Of a stretch of DNA of 64,000 nucleotides, positions 26,019 through 34,552 are shown piece after piece. Positions within the stretch are counted from its first letter, which is position 1, and each line of letters starts with the position of its first letter. The notes beneath the pieces are model-generated. The model saw only the letters and a list, made by a program, of their open reading frames with translations, was not told the origin of the DNA and made no database searches. The stretch covers positions 7,659-71,658 of the forward strand of contig DENL01000003.1 of the NCBI GenBank assembly GCA_002359655.1, read 5' to 3'. The position numbers were made by a program, and so were the translations under genes. This stretch comes from Rickettsiales bacterium UBA2645 (lineage in GTDB: Bacteria > Pseudomonadota > Alphaproteobacteria > Rickettsiales > UBA1997).

Positions 26019-27079
26019 TCTTTTATAAAATTTTGGATTTGAGCAATGGTGAAGTTTTTAACATCGAGAGGAGTTTTTAAGTAATTCTTATACCAATCCG
26101 CTGTCCATTTAATTGTTTCTTCAAAAGATAACTTTGGATGCCAATTTAATTCAGATTTAGCGCGACCATTATCTAGTTTTAAAATTCCCGCTTCATGCAA
26201 TTTATTCTCATCTTCACTGATTTTGTAAGAACCCGTTTCAAGATTTTGTAATAATAATTTCGTTAAATTTTCTACATTAACTTCCGCCGCAGAATTTGGG
26301 CCAAAATTATAAGCTTTGGCAAAAGCATCTTTTTTTTCGTAAAGATTTTTAGTCAGAATTAAATAACCAAAAAGTGGCTCTAAAACATATTGCCAAGGTC
26401 TGATTGATTTTGGTGAGCGCAACTCAACTTCTTTTTGATCACGAATTGCTCGAAAAATATCGGGAATGATACGATCAACCGAAAAATCGCCGCCGCCAAT
26501 AACATTGCCGGCCCGAACTGAAGCAATAGCAATGCCTTCTTTTTGAAAAAAAGAACGACGATAAGATGAAGTTAAAATTTCAGCGCAAGCCTTACTTGAT
26601 GAATATGGATCATAGCCGCCAAGTGAATCTTCTTCTTTATAAGAATAATCGATTTCTTTATTTTCGTAACATTTATCAGTAGTGATATTGGTGATCACCT
26701 TAACGCTACCAGATTTTCTTGCTGCTTCAAAAACATTGAGAGTGCCAATCACGTTGGTTTCATAAGTTTTACGCGGATCAAAATAAGAGTCGCGTACCAA
26801 GGGCTGCGCTGCCATGTGAATAATAATTTCTGGCTGAAAATTTTTTACCACTGAAGCGATCTCATCAGCATGACGAATATCACCAATGACAGATTTTTCC
26901 AATACTTCACCAACTTTTGCTAAATTAAAAAGACTTTCATAATCCGCCTTCAAAGCAAAACCACAAACTTTTGCACCCATGATTTCAAGCCACAAAGAAA
27001 GCCATGCGCCTTTGAAACCAGTATGACCAGTCAACAATATTTTTTTACCAGAGTAAAAATTTTTAAGATTTATGTTCAT
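26015..27079 (-). CDS. rfbG: CDP-glucose 4,6-dehydratase
   Basis: 354 residues. ILLTGHTGFKGAWLSLWLE (about 15-33) is the RfbG-specific NAD-binding segment; TDKCYENKE, YDPYSSSKACAE (catalytic YxxxK) and RPWQYVLEPLFGYL complete the match. It converts CDP-glucose to CDP-4-keto-6-deoxyglucose, the step after rfbF. In the operon it stands 6 kb upstream of rfbF with glycosyltransferases between, so the pathway genes are interleaved with transfer genes. Confidence 0.93.
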   Translation of the reverse strand: MNINLKNFYSGKKILLTGHTGFKGAWLSLWLEIMGAKVCGFALKADYESLFNLAKVGEVLEKSVIGDIRHADEIASVVKNFQPEIIIHMAAQPLVRDSYFDPRKTYETNVIGTLNVFEAARKSGSVKVITNITTDKCYENKEIDYSYKEEDSLGGYDPYSSSKACAEILTSSYRRSFFQKEGIAIASVRAGNVIGGGDFSVDRIIPDIFRAIRDQKEVELRSPKSIRPWQYVLEPLFGYLILTKNLYEKKDAFAKAYNFGPNSAAEVNVENLTKLLLQNLETGSYKISEDENKLHEAGILKLDNGRAKSELNWHPKLSFEETIKWTADWYKNYLKTPLDVKNFTIAQIQNFIKE

Positions 27080-27081
27080 CT

Positions 27082-28011
27082 CTAAGCCTTATTTTGTAGA
27101 TACCAGCGATAAACAATATTTAAACCATCTTCCAAAGAAGTTTTGGCTTTCCAGCCAAGGGAATTAATTTTTGAAACGTCTAAACATTTACGTGGAGTGC
27201 CGTCAGGCTTGGTTGAATCGAATTTCAACTCTCCAGTGAAGCCGACAGTTTTTTGAACTAATTCGGCTAATTCGCGAATTGTAGCATCCTCGCCGGTGCC
27301 GATATTGGTGAGTCCAGTTACTTCTTTGTTATTCATAATATAAACACAGGCCTCAGCTAGATCATCAACATAAAGTAGTTCGCGCTTAGGCATACCAGTG
27401 CCCCAGACTTCGACAAAATTATCGCCGCGTAGTTTTGCTTCGTGGAATTTACGCATCAAAGCTGGTAGAACGTGAGATCCGTTTAAATCAAAATTGTCGT
27501 TAATGCCATAAAGATTGGTTGGCATAACTGGCACAAAATCGCAATCATATTGAGTGCGATACGCTTCGCACATTTTTACGCCAGCAATTTTAGCAATAGC
27601 GTAGCCGTAATTTGTCGGTTCAAGTTGACCAGTTAAAAGATATTCTTCTTTAATTGGTTGCGGCGCCATGCGGGGATAGATGCAGGAGCTACCTAAAAAA
27701 ATCAGACGCTCAACTTTGTTGAGATATGAGTTGTGAATAACATTGTTTTGAATTTGTAAATTCTCGTAAGTGAAAGCGCCAATTTGAGATCTATTAGCTT
27801 CAATCCCACCAACTTTTGCTGCAGCTAAAAAAACAAATTCTGGTTTTTCAGATACAAAAAAATCAGTAACTTCTTTTTGATTAAGCAAATCTAATTCAGA
27901 ACGATTTTTGGTGATAATGTTGTTATATCCTTGTTTTTTAAGCTCGCGTACAATTGCTGATCCAACCATTCCGCGGTGACCAGCGACGTAAATTTTAGAA
28001 TTTTTTTGCAT
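27082..28011 (-). CDS. fcl: GDP-L-fucose synthase
   Basis: 309 residues. VAGHRGMVGSAIVRELKKQG, LGSSCIYPRMAPQPIKEEY and NYGYAIAKIAG (YxxxK) are the signature of GDP-4-keto-6-deoxymannose 3,5-epimerase/4-reductase. It makes GDP-L-fucose, a likely donor for the GT10 enzyme. The preceding enzyme, GDP-mannose 4,6-dehydratase (gmd), is not in the window. One base shared with the ABC ATPase gene upstream. Confidence 0.93.
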   Translation of the reverse strand: MQKNSKIYVAGHRGMVGSAIVRELKKQGYNNIITKNRSELDLLNQKEVTDFFVSEKPEFVFLAAAKVGGIEANRSQIGAFTYENLQIQNNVIHNSYLNKVERLIFLGSSCIYPRMAPQPIKEEYLLTGQLEPTNYGYAIAKIAGVKMCEAYRTQYDCDFVPVMPTNLYGINDNFDLNGSHVLPALMRKFHEAKLRGDNFVEVWGTGMPKRELLYVDDLAEACVYIMNNKEVTGLTNIGTGEDATIRELAELVQKTVGFTGELKFDSTKPDGTPRKCLDVSKINSLGWKAKTSLEDGLNIVYRWYLQNKA

Positions 28012-28727
28012 TATATTGCCCTAATTTCTTTTAAAAATGCCTTGTCCAAACTGTCTTCTTGATGCTTGTCTTTAAATGCTTTTGGAGTTCCTTCGAAAAC
28101 GATTTTGGTTTCGTTTAAAACTGCAATTGCGTCGCAAATTTCGTCCATGTCGGATAAAATGTGCGAGCTAAAAAAAATAGTTTTGCCTAAGTTTTTGTAT
28201 GCAATTAATTCTTTTTTTAAAGCGATGCGAGCTTTTGGATCTAGGCCAGACATTGGTTCATCTAAAATTATTAAATCAGCTTCTGATAAAAAAACCGCCA
28301 AAAGGCCAAGTTTTTGCATCATGCCTTTAGAATATTTTGTGACTTTTTGTTTTAAAACTTCAAAGCGCAAATCAAGATTTTCACAAATTTTTTGCGCTCT
28401 CTTAGCATCATATTTTTTAGCGTAAAAATCTAAAACGAATTTAATAAATTCTTCGCCTTTTAGATGCTGACTTGGCTGGAATTTTTCTGGCAAGTAGCAA
28501 ATTTTTTTACGACTTTCCGGCAAAACTCGAGATATTCCAAAAATCTCAATCTCACCGTTTTCTTGGTCGAGAAGATCAAGAGCAATTTTAATCAGGGTAG
28601 TTTTACCAACTCCATTTAAGCCAATAAAACCAAAAATATCATTTTGCTTAACTTCAAAACTGACTTGATCGAGAACTGGCTTATTATTAAAAGATTTTGA
28701 AATTTCAGAAATTTTTAAGGGCAGCAT
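28011..28727 (-). CDS. ABC transporter ATP-binding protein (CcmA/NatA type)
   Basis: 238 residues, one nucleotide-binding domain: Walker A GLNGVGKTTL (about 36-45), signature YSKGMMQKLGL, Walker B ADLIILDEPMSGLD and the H-loop FFSSHIL. The degenerate YSKGM signature and domain order fit exporters of the CcmA/NatA/DrrA group. No permease gene is adjacent, so the membrane partner is elsewhere. It sits between aroQ and fcl; a link to glycan export is possible but Wzt-type ATPases usually look different. Confidence 0.85.
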   Translation of the reverse strand: MLPLKISEISKSFNNKPVLDQVSFEVKQNDIFGFIGLNGVGKTTLIKIALDLLDQENGEIEIFGISRVLPESRKKICYLPEKFQPSQHLKGEEFIKFVLDFYAKKYDAKRAQKICENLDLRFEVLKQKVTKYSKGMMQKLGLLAVFLSEADLIILDEPMSGLDPKARIALKKELIAYKNLGKTIFFSSHILSDMDEICDAIAVLNETKIVFEGTPKAFKDKHQEDSLDKAFLKEIRAI

Positions 28728-28732
28728 TTTAA

Positions 28733-29176
28733 CTATTTTTTAGGTAAGAGATTGTTGATCGCGAATAAAGAAATTGTGTAACCATCAACCCCCAAGCCAG
28801 AAATTACTGCGGTTACTACATCGCTTAAATAAGAATTTTGTCTGAACTCTTCGCGTTTAAAAATATTGGAAATATGCAACTCAATTTTTGGTTTGTTGAA
28901 AATTTCAAGTGCATCACGAATCGCAACCGAAGTATGCGTGTAAGCAGCGGCGTTGATGATTATGCCGTCAAATTTGTCAACAGCTTCTTGGATTAAATCA
29001 ACCAAAATGCCTTCATTATTTGATTGTTTAAATTCAATTTCCAAACCCAACTCTTTTGCCAAAACTCGACAATCATCTTCGATTTTTTTTAAAGAAGAAT
29101 CGCCGTAAATTTCTTTGTCCCTTTTGTGCAAAAGATTTAGATTTGGACCATTCAAAATAAGAACTTTTTTAGACAT
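28733..29176 (-). CDS. aroQ: 3-dehydroquinate dehydratase, type II
   Basis: 147 residues, the usual length. ILNGPNLNLLHKRDKEIYG (with the catalytic Tyr), QSNNEGILVDLIQEA, INAAAYTHTSVAIRDAL and ELHISNIFKREEFRQNS (catalytic His and Arg regions) are all present. It dehydrates 3-dehydroquinate in the shikimate pathway. Overlaps the end of pssA by 8 bases. In alphaproteobacteria aroQ commonly precedes accBC; that is not the case here. Confidence 0.93.
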   Translation of the reverse strand: MSKKVLILNGPNLNLLHKRDKEIYGDSSLKKIEDDCRVLAKELGLEIEFKQSNNEGILVDLIQEAVDKFDGIIINAAAYTHTSVAIRDALEIFNKPKIELHISNIFKREEFRQNSYLSDVVTAVISGLGVDGYTISLFAINNLLPKK

Positions 29177-30035
29177 TGAGACTTCCAGATTTTTTGGCGG
29201 CTAATTCAATTTTTACAAATATAAAAATTGTAACGGGAATTGATAAAAAGTAAGTTATGCCAATCACCGCTAAAGCAAGCCAAGGCTCAACTAAAAGGCC
29301 AATGATTATTGATCCCAAAATCAATAGCGTGACATAAGCATATTCATTTTTGATGGGAATTTTTTTAATCGAAATTGTCGGAATACGGCTGGCCATCAAA
29401 ACGGCTATGATTGATGTGTAGGTAATTACCAAGAATGGATCGACATAAAAACCGTCACCGAATTCATAAAATAAAACCATTGGTAACATTGCCATTGCTG
29501 CTCCACAAGGTGCTGGAATTCCTTTGAAAAAATATTTTTCTAAAATTGGATTGACCGTCGCCTTGCCCAAATCAACATTAAAACGCGCTAAGCGAATCGC
29601 ACTGCAAACAGCAAAAAATAAAACTAAAGCCCAATTTAAACCACCAACATTGGCATAAGAGCCAACCCAAATATAGATAACAAAACCGGGGACAATTCCA
29701 AAATTTACGAAATCAGCCAATGAATCTAGCTGAGCTCCAAAGTCGCTCGATGAATTGAAAAAACGCGCTAACCTGCCGTCAATTCCATCCATAAATCCTG
29801 CCAAAAGTAAGAATGAAGTAGCGCGCATAAATTCACCATTTATCGAATAGCGAATTGCAGTTAAACCAATACAAAGGCTGGCAAGCGTTATTATGTTTGG
29901 CAGTAGCTTTATTAGCGGAAAATATCCGCCCTCGCCACTTCTAATTTTTTGAATAATTCTTGTGGGCATTTTTTTAGCTTTGCGTTTTGAGAAATTGTAA
30001 AATTTTTCGCGGGGATTTTGATTTGCATTAATCAA
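29169..30035 (-). CDS. pssA: CDP-diacylglycerol-serine O-phosphatidyltransferase
   Basis: 288 residues, about eight membrane spans. The CDP-alcohol phosphotransferase motif is complete: DGIDGRLARFF...FGAQLDSLAD (about residues 81-107). It makes phosphatidylserine from CDP-diacylglycerol and serine, the precursor of phosphatidylethanolamine. No psd gene is adjacent. First gene of the long minus-strand run; divergent from tkt with 75 bp between starts. A later ATG (MPTRIIQKI) is a possible alternative start. Confidence 0.92.
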   Translation of the reverse strand: MINANQNPREKFYNFSKRKAKKMPTRIIQKIRSGEGGYFPLIKLLPNIITLASLCIGLTAIRYSINGEFMRATSFLLLAGFMDGIDGRLARFFNSSSDFGAQLDSLADFVNFGIVPGFVIYIWVGSYANVGGLNWALVLFFAVCSAIRLARFNVDLGKATVNPILEKYFFKGIPAPCGAAMAMLPMVLFYEFGDGFYVDPFLVITYTSIIAVLMASRIPTISIKKIPIKNEYAYVTLLILGSIIIGLLVEPWLALAVIGITYFLSIPVTIFIFVKIELAAKKSGSLNV

Positions 30036-30110
30036 AATGTACGATTAATTTTTGTTTTCAACCTGTTTGCTTTAAAATCAGGATTTCCCTCATTCAAGTC
30101 TCACAAAAAC

Positions 30111-32105
30111 ATGACACAAAACGATCACCAATTAGCCAGAGAAATGGCTAATTGTATAAGATTTTTATCAATTGATGCTGTTGAAAAAGCTGCTTCTGGA
30201 CATCCGGGAATGCCAATGGGAATGGCCGATGTCGCCACAATTCTTTTTACTGAATTTCTGAAATTCGACGCTAACAATCCAAACTGGCTTGATCGTGATC
30301 GTTTCGTTTTATCTGTTGGTCACGGATCAATGCTGATCTACTCTTTGCTTTACTTAACTGGATATCAAGACATCACAATTGAAGACATAAAAAATTTTCG
30401 CCAATTAGGTTCGAAATGCGCCGGACACCCAGAATATGGTCACATCGAGGGAATCGAAACCACAACTGGACCTTTAGGACAAGGTGTTGCTAATGCAGTT
30501 GGCATGGCTTTAGCTGAAGAAATTCTGGCTGCAAGACTTGGCAGAAATTTTATCAATCACAAAACTTACTGTATTGTTGGTGACGGTTGCTTGATGGAAG
30601 GCATCAGCCAAGAAGCAATTTCAATTGCCGGAAATTTGGCACTAAAAAACCTAATTTTACTTTGGGATAATAACTCAATCTCAATTGATGGCGACACTTC
30701 GCTAACCACTTGCGAAAATATGAAGCTGCGCTTCGAAGCTTGTAATTGGAAGGTTTTACAAATTGATGGACATAATTTTGACGAGATTCGCGCTGCACTT
30801 AACGAAGCACAAAATTCAGATCGTCCTGTGATGATTGATTGCAAAACTACCATCGCTTTTGGCTCACCAAATAAAGCTGGATCAGAAAAATCTCACGGCT
30901 CTCCACTTGGCACTGAAGAAGTTAAAAAAACTCGCGAAGCTTTAAATTGGCCACATGCCGCCTTTGAAATTCCTCAACATTTAAAAAATAATTGGCAAGC
31001 CGCTGGAAAAAGATCGGCAGAAATTGCAAAAAATTGGCAAGCTAAATTTGATAAGCTCGATACTTCTAAAAAAGACGAACTCGAAAGAATTTTAAATCAC
31101 GATTTACCAAAAGATTTTGATGAAAAATTAAATTCCCTGATCGAGAAAATTGCTGCTGAAAAAACCACACAAGCAACCAGAAAATCCTCGCAAGTTGCGC
31201 TAGAATTTTTAACCGCAGAATTGCCAGAATTAATTGGCGGTTCAGCGGATTTAACTGGCTCGGTTTTAACCAAAACGACTTTAACAAAAGCCATTAACAA
31301 AAATAATTTTTCTGAACGCTACATTCACTACGGAATCAGAGAACACGCGATGTCAGCCTTGATGAATGGCCTGACACTTCACGGCGGATTTTTGCCTTAT
31401 GCTGGAACTTTCTTGGTTTTTTCTGATTATTTAAAACCCGCAATTCGCCTTTCCGCTTTAATGAAATTGCGCAATATTTATGTTTTAACTCACGACTCAA
31501 TTGGTGTTGGTGAAGATGGTCCAACTCACCAACCAGTTGAACATTTGGCAATGTTGCGCGCGATTCCAAATTTAAATGTCTTTCGTCCTTGCGATACTAA
31601 AGAAACTATCGAGGCCTACGAAGCCGCTTTGAAATCTAAAACAACACCTTCAGCAATTGTTTTGACCAGACAAAATCTGCCTTATTTAAGCCAAGCCAAT
31701 AATCCAAATTCCAAAAAAGGCGCTTACATAATTTCCAAAAGCAAGTCCGAGAAACCAGACGTGATAATTATCGCCACTGGTTCTGAAGTGCACGTTGCAG
31801 TTGAAACTCAAACAAAACTTGCCGCAAAAAATATTGATGCTCGTGTAATTTCAATGCCTTGCCAAGAAATTTTTGATGCTCAAGACGAGTCCTACAAAAC
31901 AGAAATTTTAGGTGATAACTCAACTCTACGCGTTGCAATAGAAGCTGCCATTTCTCAAGGTTGGGAGCGATATATTGGAAATAACGGAATCTTCATCGGA
32001 ATGAATTCTTTCGGTGCTTCTGGCAAAGCCGAAGATTTATTCAAACATTTCCAAATCACTTCTGAAAACGCTTGCGAGCAAATTGCTAAAAGATTGAAAC
32101 GATAG
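30111..32105 (+). CDS. tkt: Transketolase
   Basis: 664 residues from the ATG at 30111 (MTQNDHQLAREMANCIRFLS), the usual start and length; an in-frame extension upstream to 30018 would overlap pssA and carries no family sequence. Motifs: SGHPGMPMGMADVATILF, ThDP site GDGCLMEGISQE...NNSISIDG, and GIREHAMSALMNGLTLHGG in the Pyr domain. Links the pentose phosphate pathway with glycolysis, using ThDP. Ends one base before the convergent znuA stop. Confidence 0.96.
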   Translation: MTQNDHQLAREMANCIRFLSIDAVEKAASGHPGMPMGMADVATILFTEFLKFDANNPNWLDRDRFVLSVGHGSMLIYSLLYLTGYQDITIEDIKNFRQLGSKCAGHPEYGHIEGIETTTGPLGQGVANAVGMALAEEILAARLGRNFINHKTYCIVGDGCLMEGISQEAISIAGNLALKNLILLWDNNSISIDGDTSLTTCENMKLRFEACNWKVLQIDGHNFDEIRAALNEAQNSDRPVMIDCKTTIAFGSPNKAGSEKSHGSPLGTEEVKKTREALNWPHAAFEIPQHLKNNWQAAGKRSAEIAKNWQAKFDKLDTSKKDELERILNHDLPKDFDEKLNSLIEKIAAEKTTQATRKSSQVALEFLTAELPELIGGSADLTGSVLTKTTLTKAINKNNFSERYIHYGIREHAMSALMNGLTLHGGFLPYAGTFLVFSDYLKPAIRLSALMKLRNIYVLTHDSIGVGEDGPTHQPVEHLAMLRAIPNLNVFRPCDTKETIEAYEAALKSKTTPSAIVLTRQNLPYLSQANNPNSKKGAYIISKSKSEKPDVIIIATGSEVHVAVETQTKLAAKNIDARVISMPCQEIFDAQDESYKTEILGDNSTLRVAIEAAISQGWERYIGNNGIFIGMNSFGASGKAEDLFKHFQITSENACEQIAKRLKR

Positions 32106-32106
32106 A

Positions 32107-32997
32107 TTACTTTTGATCAGTAATTTTATTTTCCATACAGCTCGATATATCCGCAGAGATTTTTAGTAATAAATCCGCATAGCCAGAATTTTGTCCAATC
32201 AGATCTAGGCTAACAAATTTAATTTTATAATTCTGCGCTAGTTTTTGTGCGGTGTTTTTTTTGTCCCATTTTTCGCCTAAAACGCATTTGATTTTTCCTT
32301 GTTTAGCTAAAGCATCAATTTTTCTTAAGTCTTTGATGCTGAGCTCTTGATCGTGATTTGAAAAAATAGTTTTTAGCGGTTTCAAACCAAAATAATTTTC
32401 AAAATATTGATATCCATCGTGAAAGAAAAGATAGTTTGAAGCTTTACTTTGAAAGAGTTGCGACTTGATAGTTTTTTTAGTTAAGAAGATTTCTTTTTTA
32501 AATTTCTGCAGATTTCTTTGATATGTTGAAGAATTTTTTTGATCAATTTCTGCAATTTTTTGCATCACAAATTCAGCAATTTTTATAGCATTTTCTGGAT
32601 CAAGCCAAATATGTGGATCAATTTTTTTTGGATTTTTTTTGTTTTGTAAAAGCTTTAAATCTTTTATCTTTATTAGCTCAAAGCTTTGTGGTTTTTTATT
32701 TTGACTTGCAACCAACTTAGAAAAATTCTTTTCCAAATCTTCGCTAACATAAAAAATTAAATCAGCTTCACTTACCGCTCGAGCATCTTGTTTTTTAAGG
32801 AAATAATCATGCTCTGATAAAGAAGGATTAACCACTAAAATATTGTTGGTTTGACTTTGAGTAATTGCAGAAATTATTTGATAAATTGGGTTTATCGATA
32901 CTACAATCAGTGGTTTTCTTTGACTAAAATCCTGCGAGAAAGCAGTTTTAGTAACTAACAAAAGCAGTAAAAAAGCTTTAAGAAAAATTTTCGTCAC
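32107..32997 (-). CDS. znuA: Zinc/manganese ABC transporter substrate-binding protein
   Basis: 296 residues from GTG 32997, which begins a signal peptide (VTKIFLKAFLLLLLVTKTAF). An open frame extends further upstream but would overlap znuC on the other strand by nearly 200 bases and is not family sequence. Metal ligands of the TroA/ZnuA family are visible: His in SLSEHDYFLKK, His in IDPHIWLDP and His in LFFHDGYQYF. It lacks the His-rich loop of E. coli ZnuA. Divergent from znuC with 16 bp between starts; no znuB permease is present here. Confidence 0.85.
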   Translation of the reverse strand: MTKIFLKAFLLLLLVTKTAFSQDFSQRKPLIVVSINPIYQIISAITQSQTNNILVVNPSLSEHDYFLKKQDARAVSEADLIFYVSEDLEKNFSKLVASQNKKPQSFELIKIKDLKLLQNKKNPKKIDPHIWLDPENAIKIAEFVMQKIAEIDQKNSSTYQRNLQKFKKEIFLTKKTIKSQLFQSKASNYLFFHDGYQYFENYFGLKPLKTIFSNHDQELSIKDLRKIDALAKQGKIKCVLGEKWDKKNTAQKLAQNYKIKFVSLDLIGQNSGYADLLLKISADISSCMENKITDQK

Positions 32998-33013
32998 AAA
33001 AAATAAATTGTTT

Positions 33014-33721
33014 ATGTCAGTTGCAAGTCTGAAAAATATTGGCCTTAAAATAAACGGCCAAAAGATTATTGATAAGATTTCATTAGATTTAAACAAGGGC
33101 GAAATCACAACTTTAATTGGGCCAAATGGCGGTGGCAAAACTTCAATTGCTCGTATTTTGCTTGGTGTTTTACGCCCTAGTTCTGGCCTGATCAAAAAAG
33201 ATTTTAATATTAAAATTGGCTACATGCCCCAAAAAATCGTAATTGACAAAACTATTCCTCTGACAGTTAAAGATTTTTTAACCCTATCGAAAAATAAGAT
33301 AATTTTTGATGAGCGAGTAACTATCCTGATTGAAAGATTGAAGCTAGAAAAAATTTTAAGCGCACAAATACACGAGCTATCTGGTGGACAAATACAAAAA
33401 GTTTTATTTTTGCGCTCAATCATTAACAAGCCTGATTTATTAGTGCTTGATGAGCCAACTCAATATATGGATATCAGCGCTACTGAAGAATTTTATCAAA
33501 TTATTGATGAGATTAGAAAAGATCAGAAATGCGCTATTTTATTAGTTTCGCACGACTTGCACATGGTGATGCAAAAAACCGATTTTGTGTTTTGTGTGAA
33601 TCATCATATTTGTTGTCATGGCTCACCAGAGTCGGTAAATCAACATCCAGAATATTTATCGCTATTTGGCAATAAAGGCTCGCTAGCAATTTATCAACAT
33701 CATCACGATCACAAACATTGA
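33014..33721 (+). CDS. znuC: Zinc ABC transporter ATP-binding protein
   Basis: 235 residues from ATG 33014 (MSVASLKNIGLKINGQKI). Walker A GPNGGGKTSIARILLG, signature ELSGGQIQKVLFLRS, Walker B PDLLVLDEPTQYMD, and a ZnuC-like His-rich end (YQHHHDHKH) that fits a zinc transporter. It would power import through ZnuB with ZnuA as the periplasmic binder. Last 13 bases overlap the convergent mrp gene. Confidence 0.9.
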   Translation: MSVASLKNIGLKINGQKIIDKISLDLNKGEITTLIGPNGGGKTSIARILLGVLRPSSGLIKKDFNIKIGYMPQKIVIDKTIPLTVKDFLTLSKNKIIFDERVTILIERLKLEKILSAQIHELSGGQIQKVLFLRSIINKPDLLVLDEPTQYMDISATEEFYQIIDEIRKDQKCAILLVSHDLHMVMQKTDFVFCVNHHICCHGSPESVNQHPEYLSLFGNKGSLAIYQHHHDHKH

Positions 33722-34479
33722 ATAATTTTTTTAGAAATTTCTGCTAATTCTGAGTTGGAATTTTTTTCTAAAAATAAAACTCTTTTTTCCGTTGAATCAG
33801 ATATTTCCTGCATGATTGGCACTTCGCCTAAAAATTTTATCCCTGATTTTTCTGCCAGTTTTTTAGCGCCATCACGACCAAATAAATATTTTTTTTCACC
33901 AGCGATTTCTAAGTAAGACATATTTTGTATTAAGCCCAAAACCGGCACTTGCAACTTGGCAAAACAATCAATCGATTTTACCACATCAATAACTGAAAGA
34001 CTTTGTGGCGTTGAAACAATCACCACTCCCGTAAGTGGAAATTTCTCGGCCATACTTAAATAAACATCTCCTGTCCCAGGGGGCATATCGATAACCATCA
34101 AATCAACTTCTTTGCCGTCAAAAGTCCAATTCACACTTCTGATCAATTGATGCAAAATTTTAGTAACCATCGGACCACGCCAAACACCAGCGGAATTTTC
34201 ACTTACCAGAGATCCAATCGAAATACATTTTATATCGTGCGATAACATCGGCAAGATCAGGCCTTCAGATATTTTTGGCGCTCCACTTAAATTCATCAAA
34301 TATGGAATTGATGGGCCATAAATATCAGCATCAACTAAAGCCACAGCAATTCCAGCTTGTTTAAAAGCCAAAGCCAGATTACAGGCGATTGTTGATTTAC
34401 CAACTCCTCCCTTAGCCGAAGCGATGGCGATAATTTTTTTCACGCCATTAACTGGCATTATTTTAATTTTTTCTTTCAT
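33709..34479 (-). CDS. mrp: Mrp/ApbC-type P-loop ATPase (Fe-S cluster carrier)
   Basis: 256 residues. Deviant Walker A IASAKGGVGKSTIACNLALA near the N-terminus, ADIYGPSIPYLM, VIDMPPGTGDVYLSM and NMSYLEIAGEKKYLFG. The CxxC that binds a bridging cluster in other Mrp proteins is absent, as in many alphaproteobacteria. The N-terminal MIP18/DUF59 domain of longer Mrp proteins is also missing. Expected to deliver or repair Fe-S clusters. Divergent from degP with 73 bp between starts. Confidence 0.88.
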   Translation of the reverse strand: MKEKIKIMPVNGVKKIIAIASAKGGVGKSTIACNLALAFKQAGIAVALVDADIYGPSIPYLMNLSGAPKISEGLILPMLSHDIKCISIGSLVSENSAGVWRGPMVTKILHQLIRSVNWTFDGKEVDLMVIDMPPGTGDVYLSMAEKFPLTGVVIVSTPQSLSVIDVVKSIDCFAKLQVPVLGLIQNMSYLEIAGEKKYLFGRDGAKKLAEKSGIKFLGEVPIMQEISDSTEKRVLFLEKNSNSELAEISKKIIQCL

Positions 34480-34552
34480 ATCTTATATTGGTTTCTTAAC
34501 TTTAGAGCTAATCTAACTTGAATGATTCAAACCTATAAACTACCAAATTACC

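Noticed and set aside
30018..30110. Upstream extension of transketolase by 31 codons
   Set aside because: It overlaps the divergent pssA start and has no family resemblance; the ATG at 30111 gives the canonical N-terminus.
32998..33195. N-terminal extension of znuA on the minus strand
   Set aside because: It is the reverse of the znuC Walker A region; the GTG at 32997 starts a clean signal peptide.
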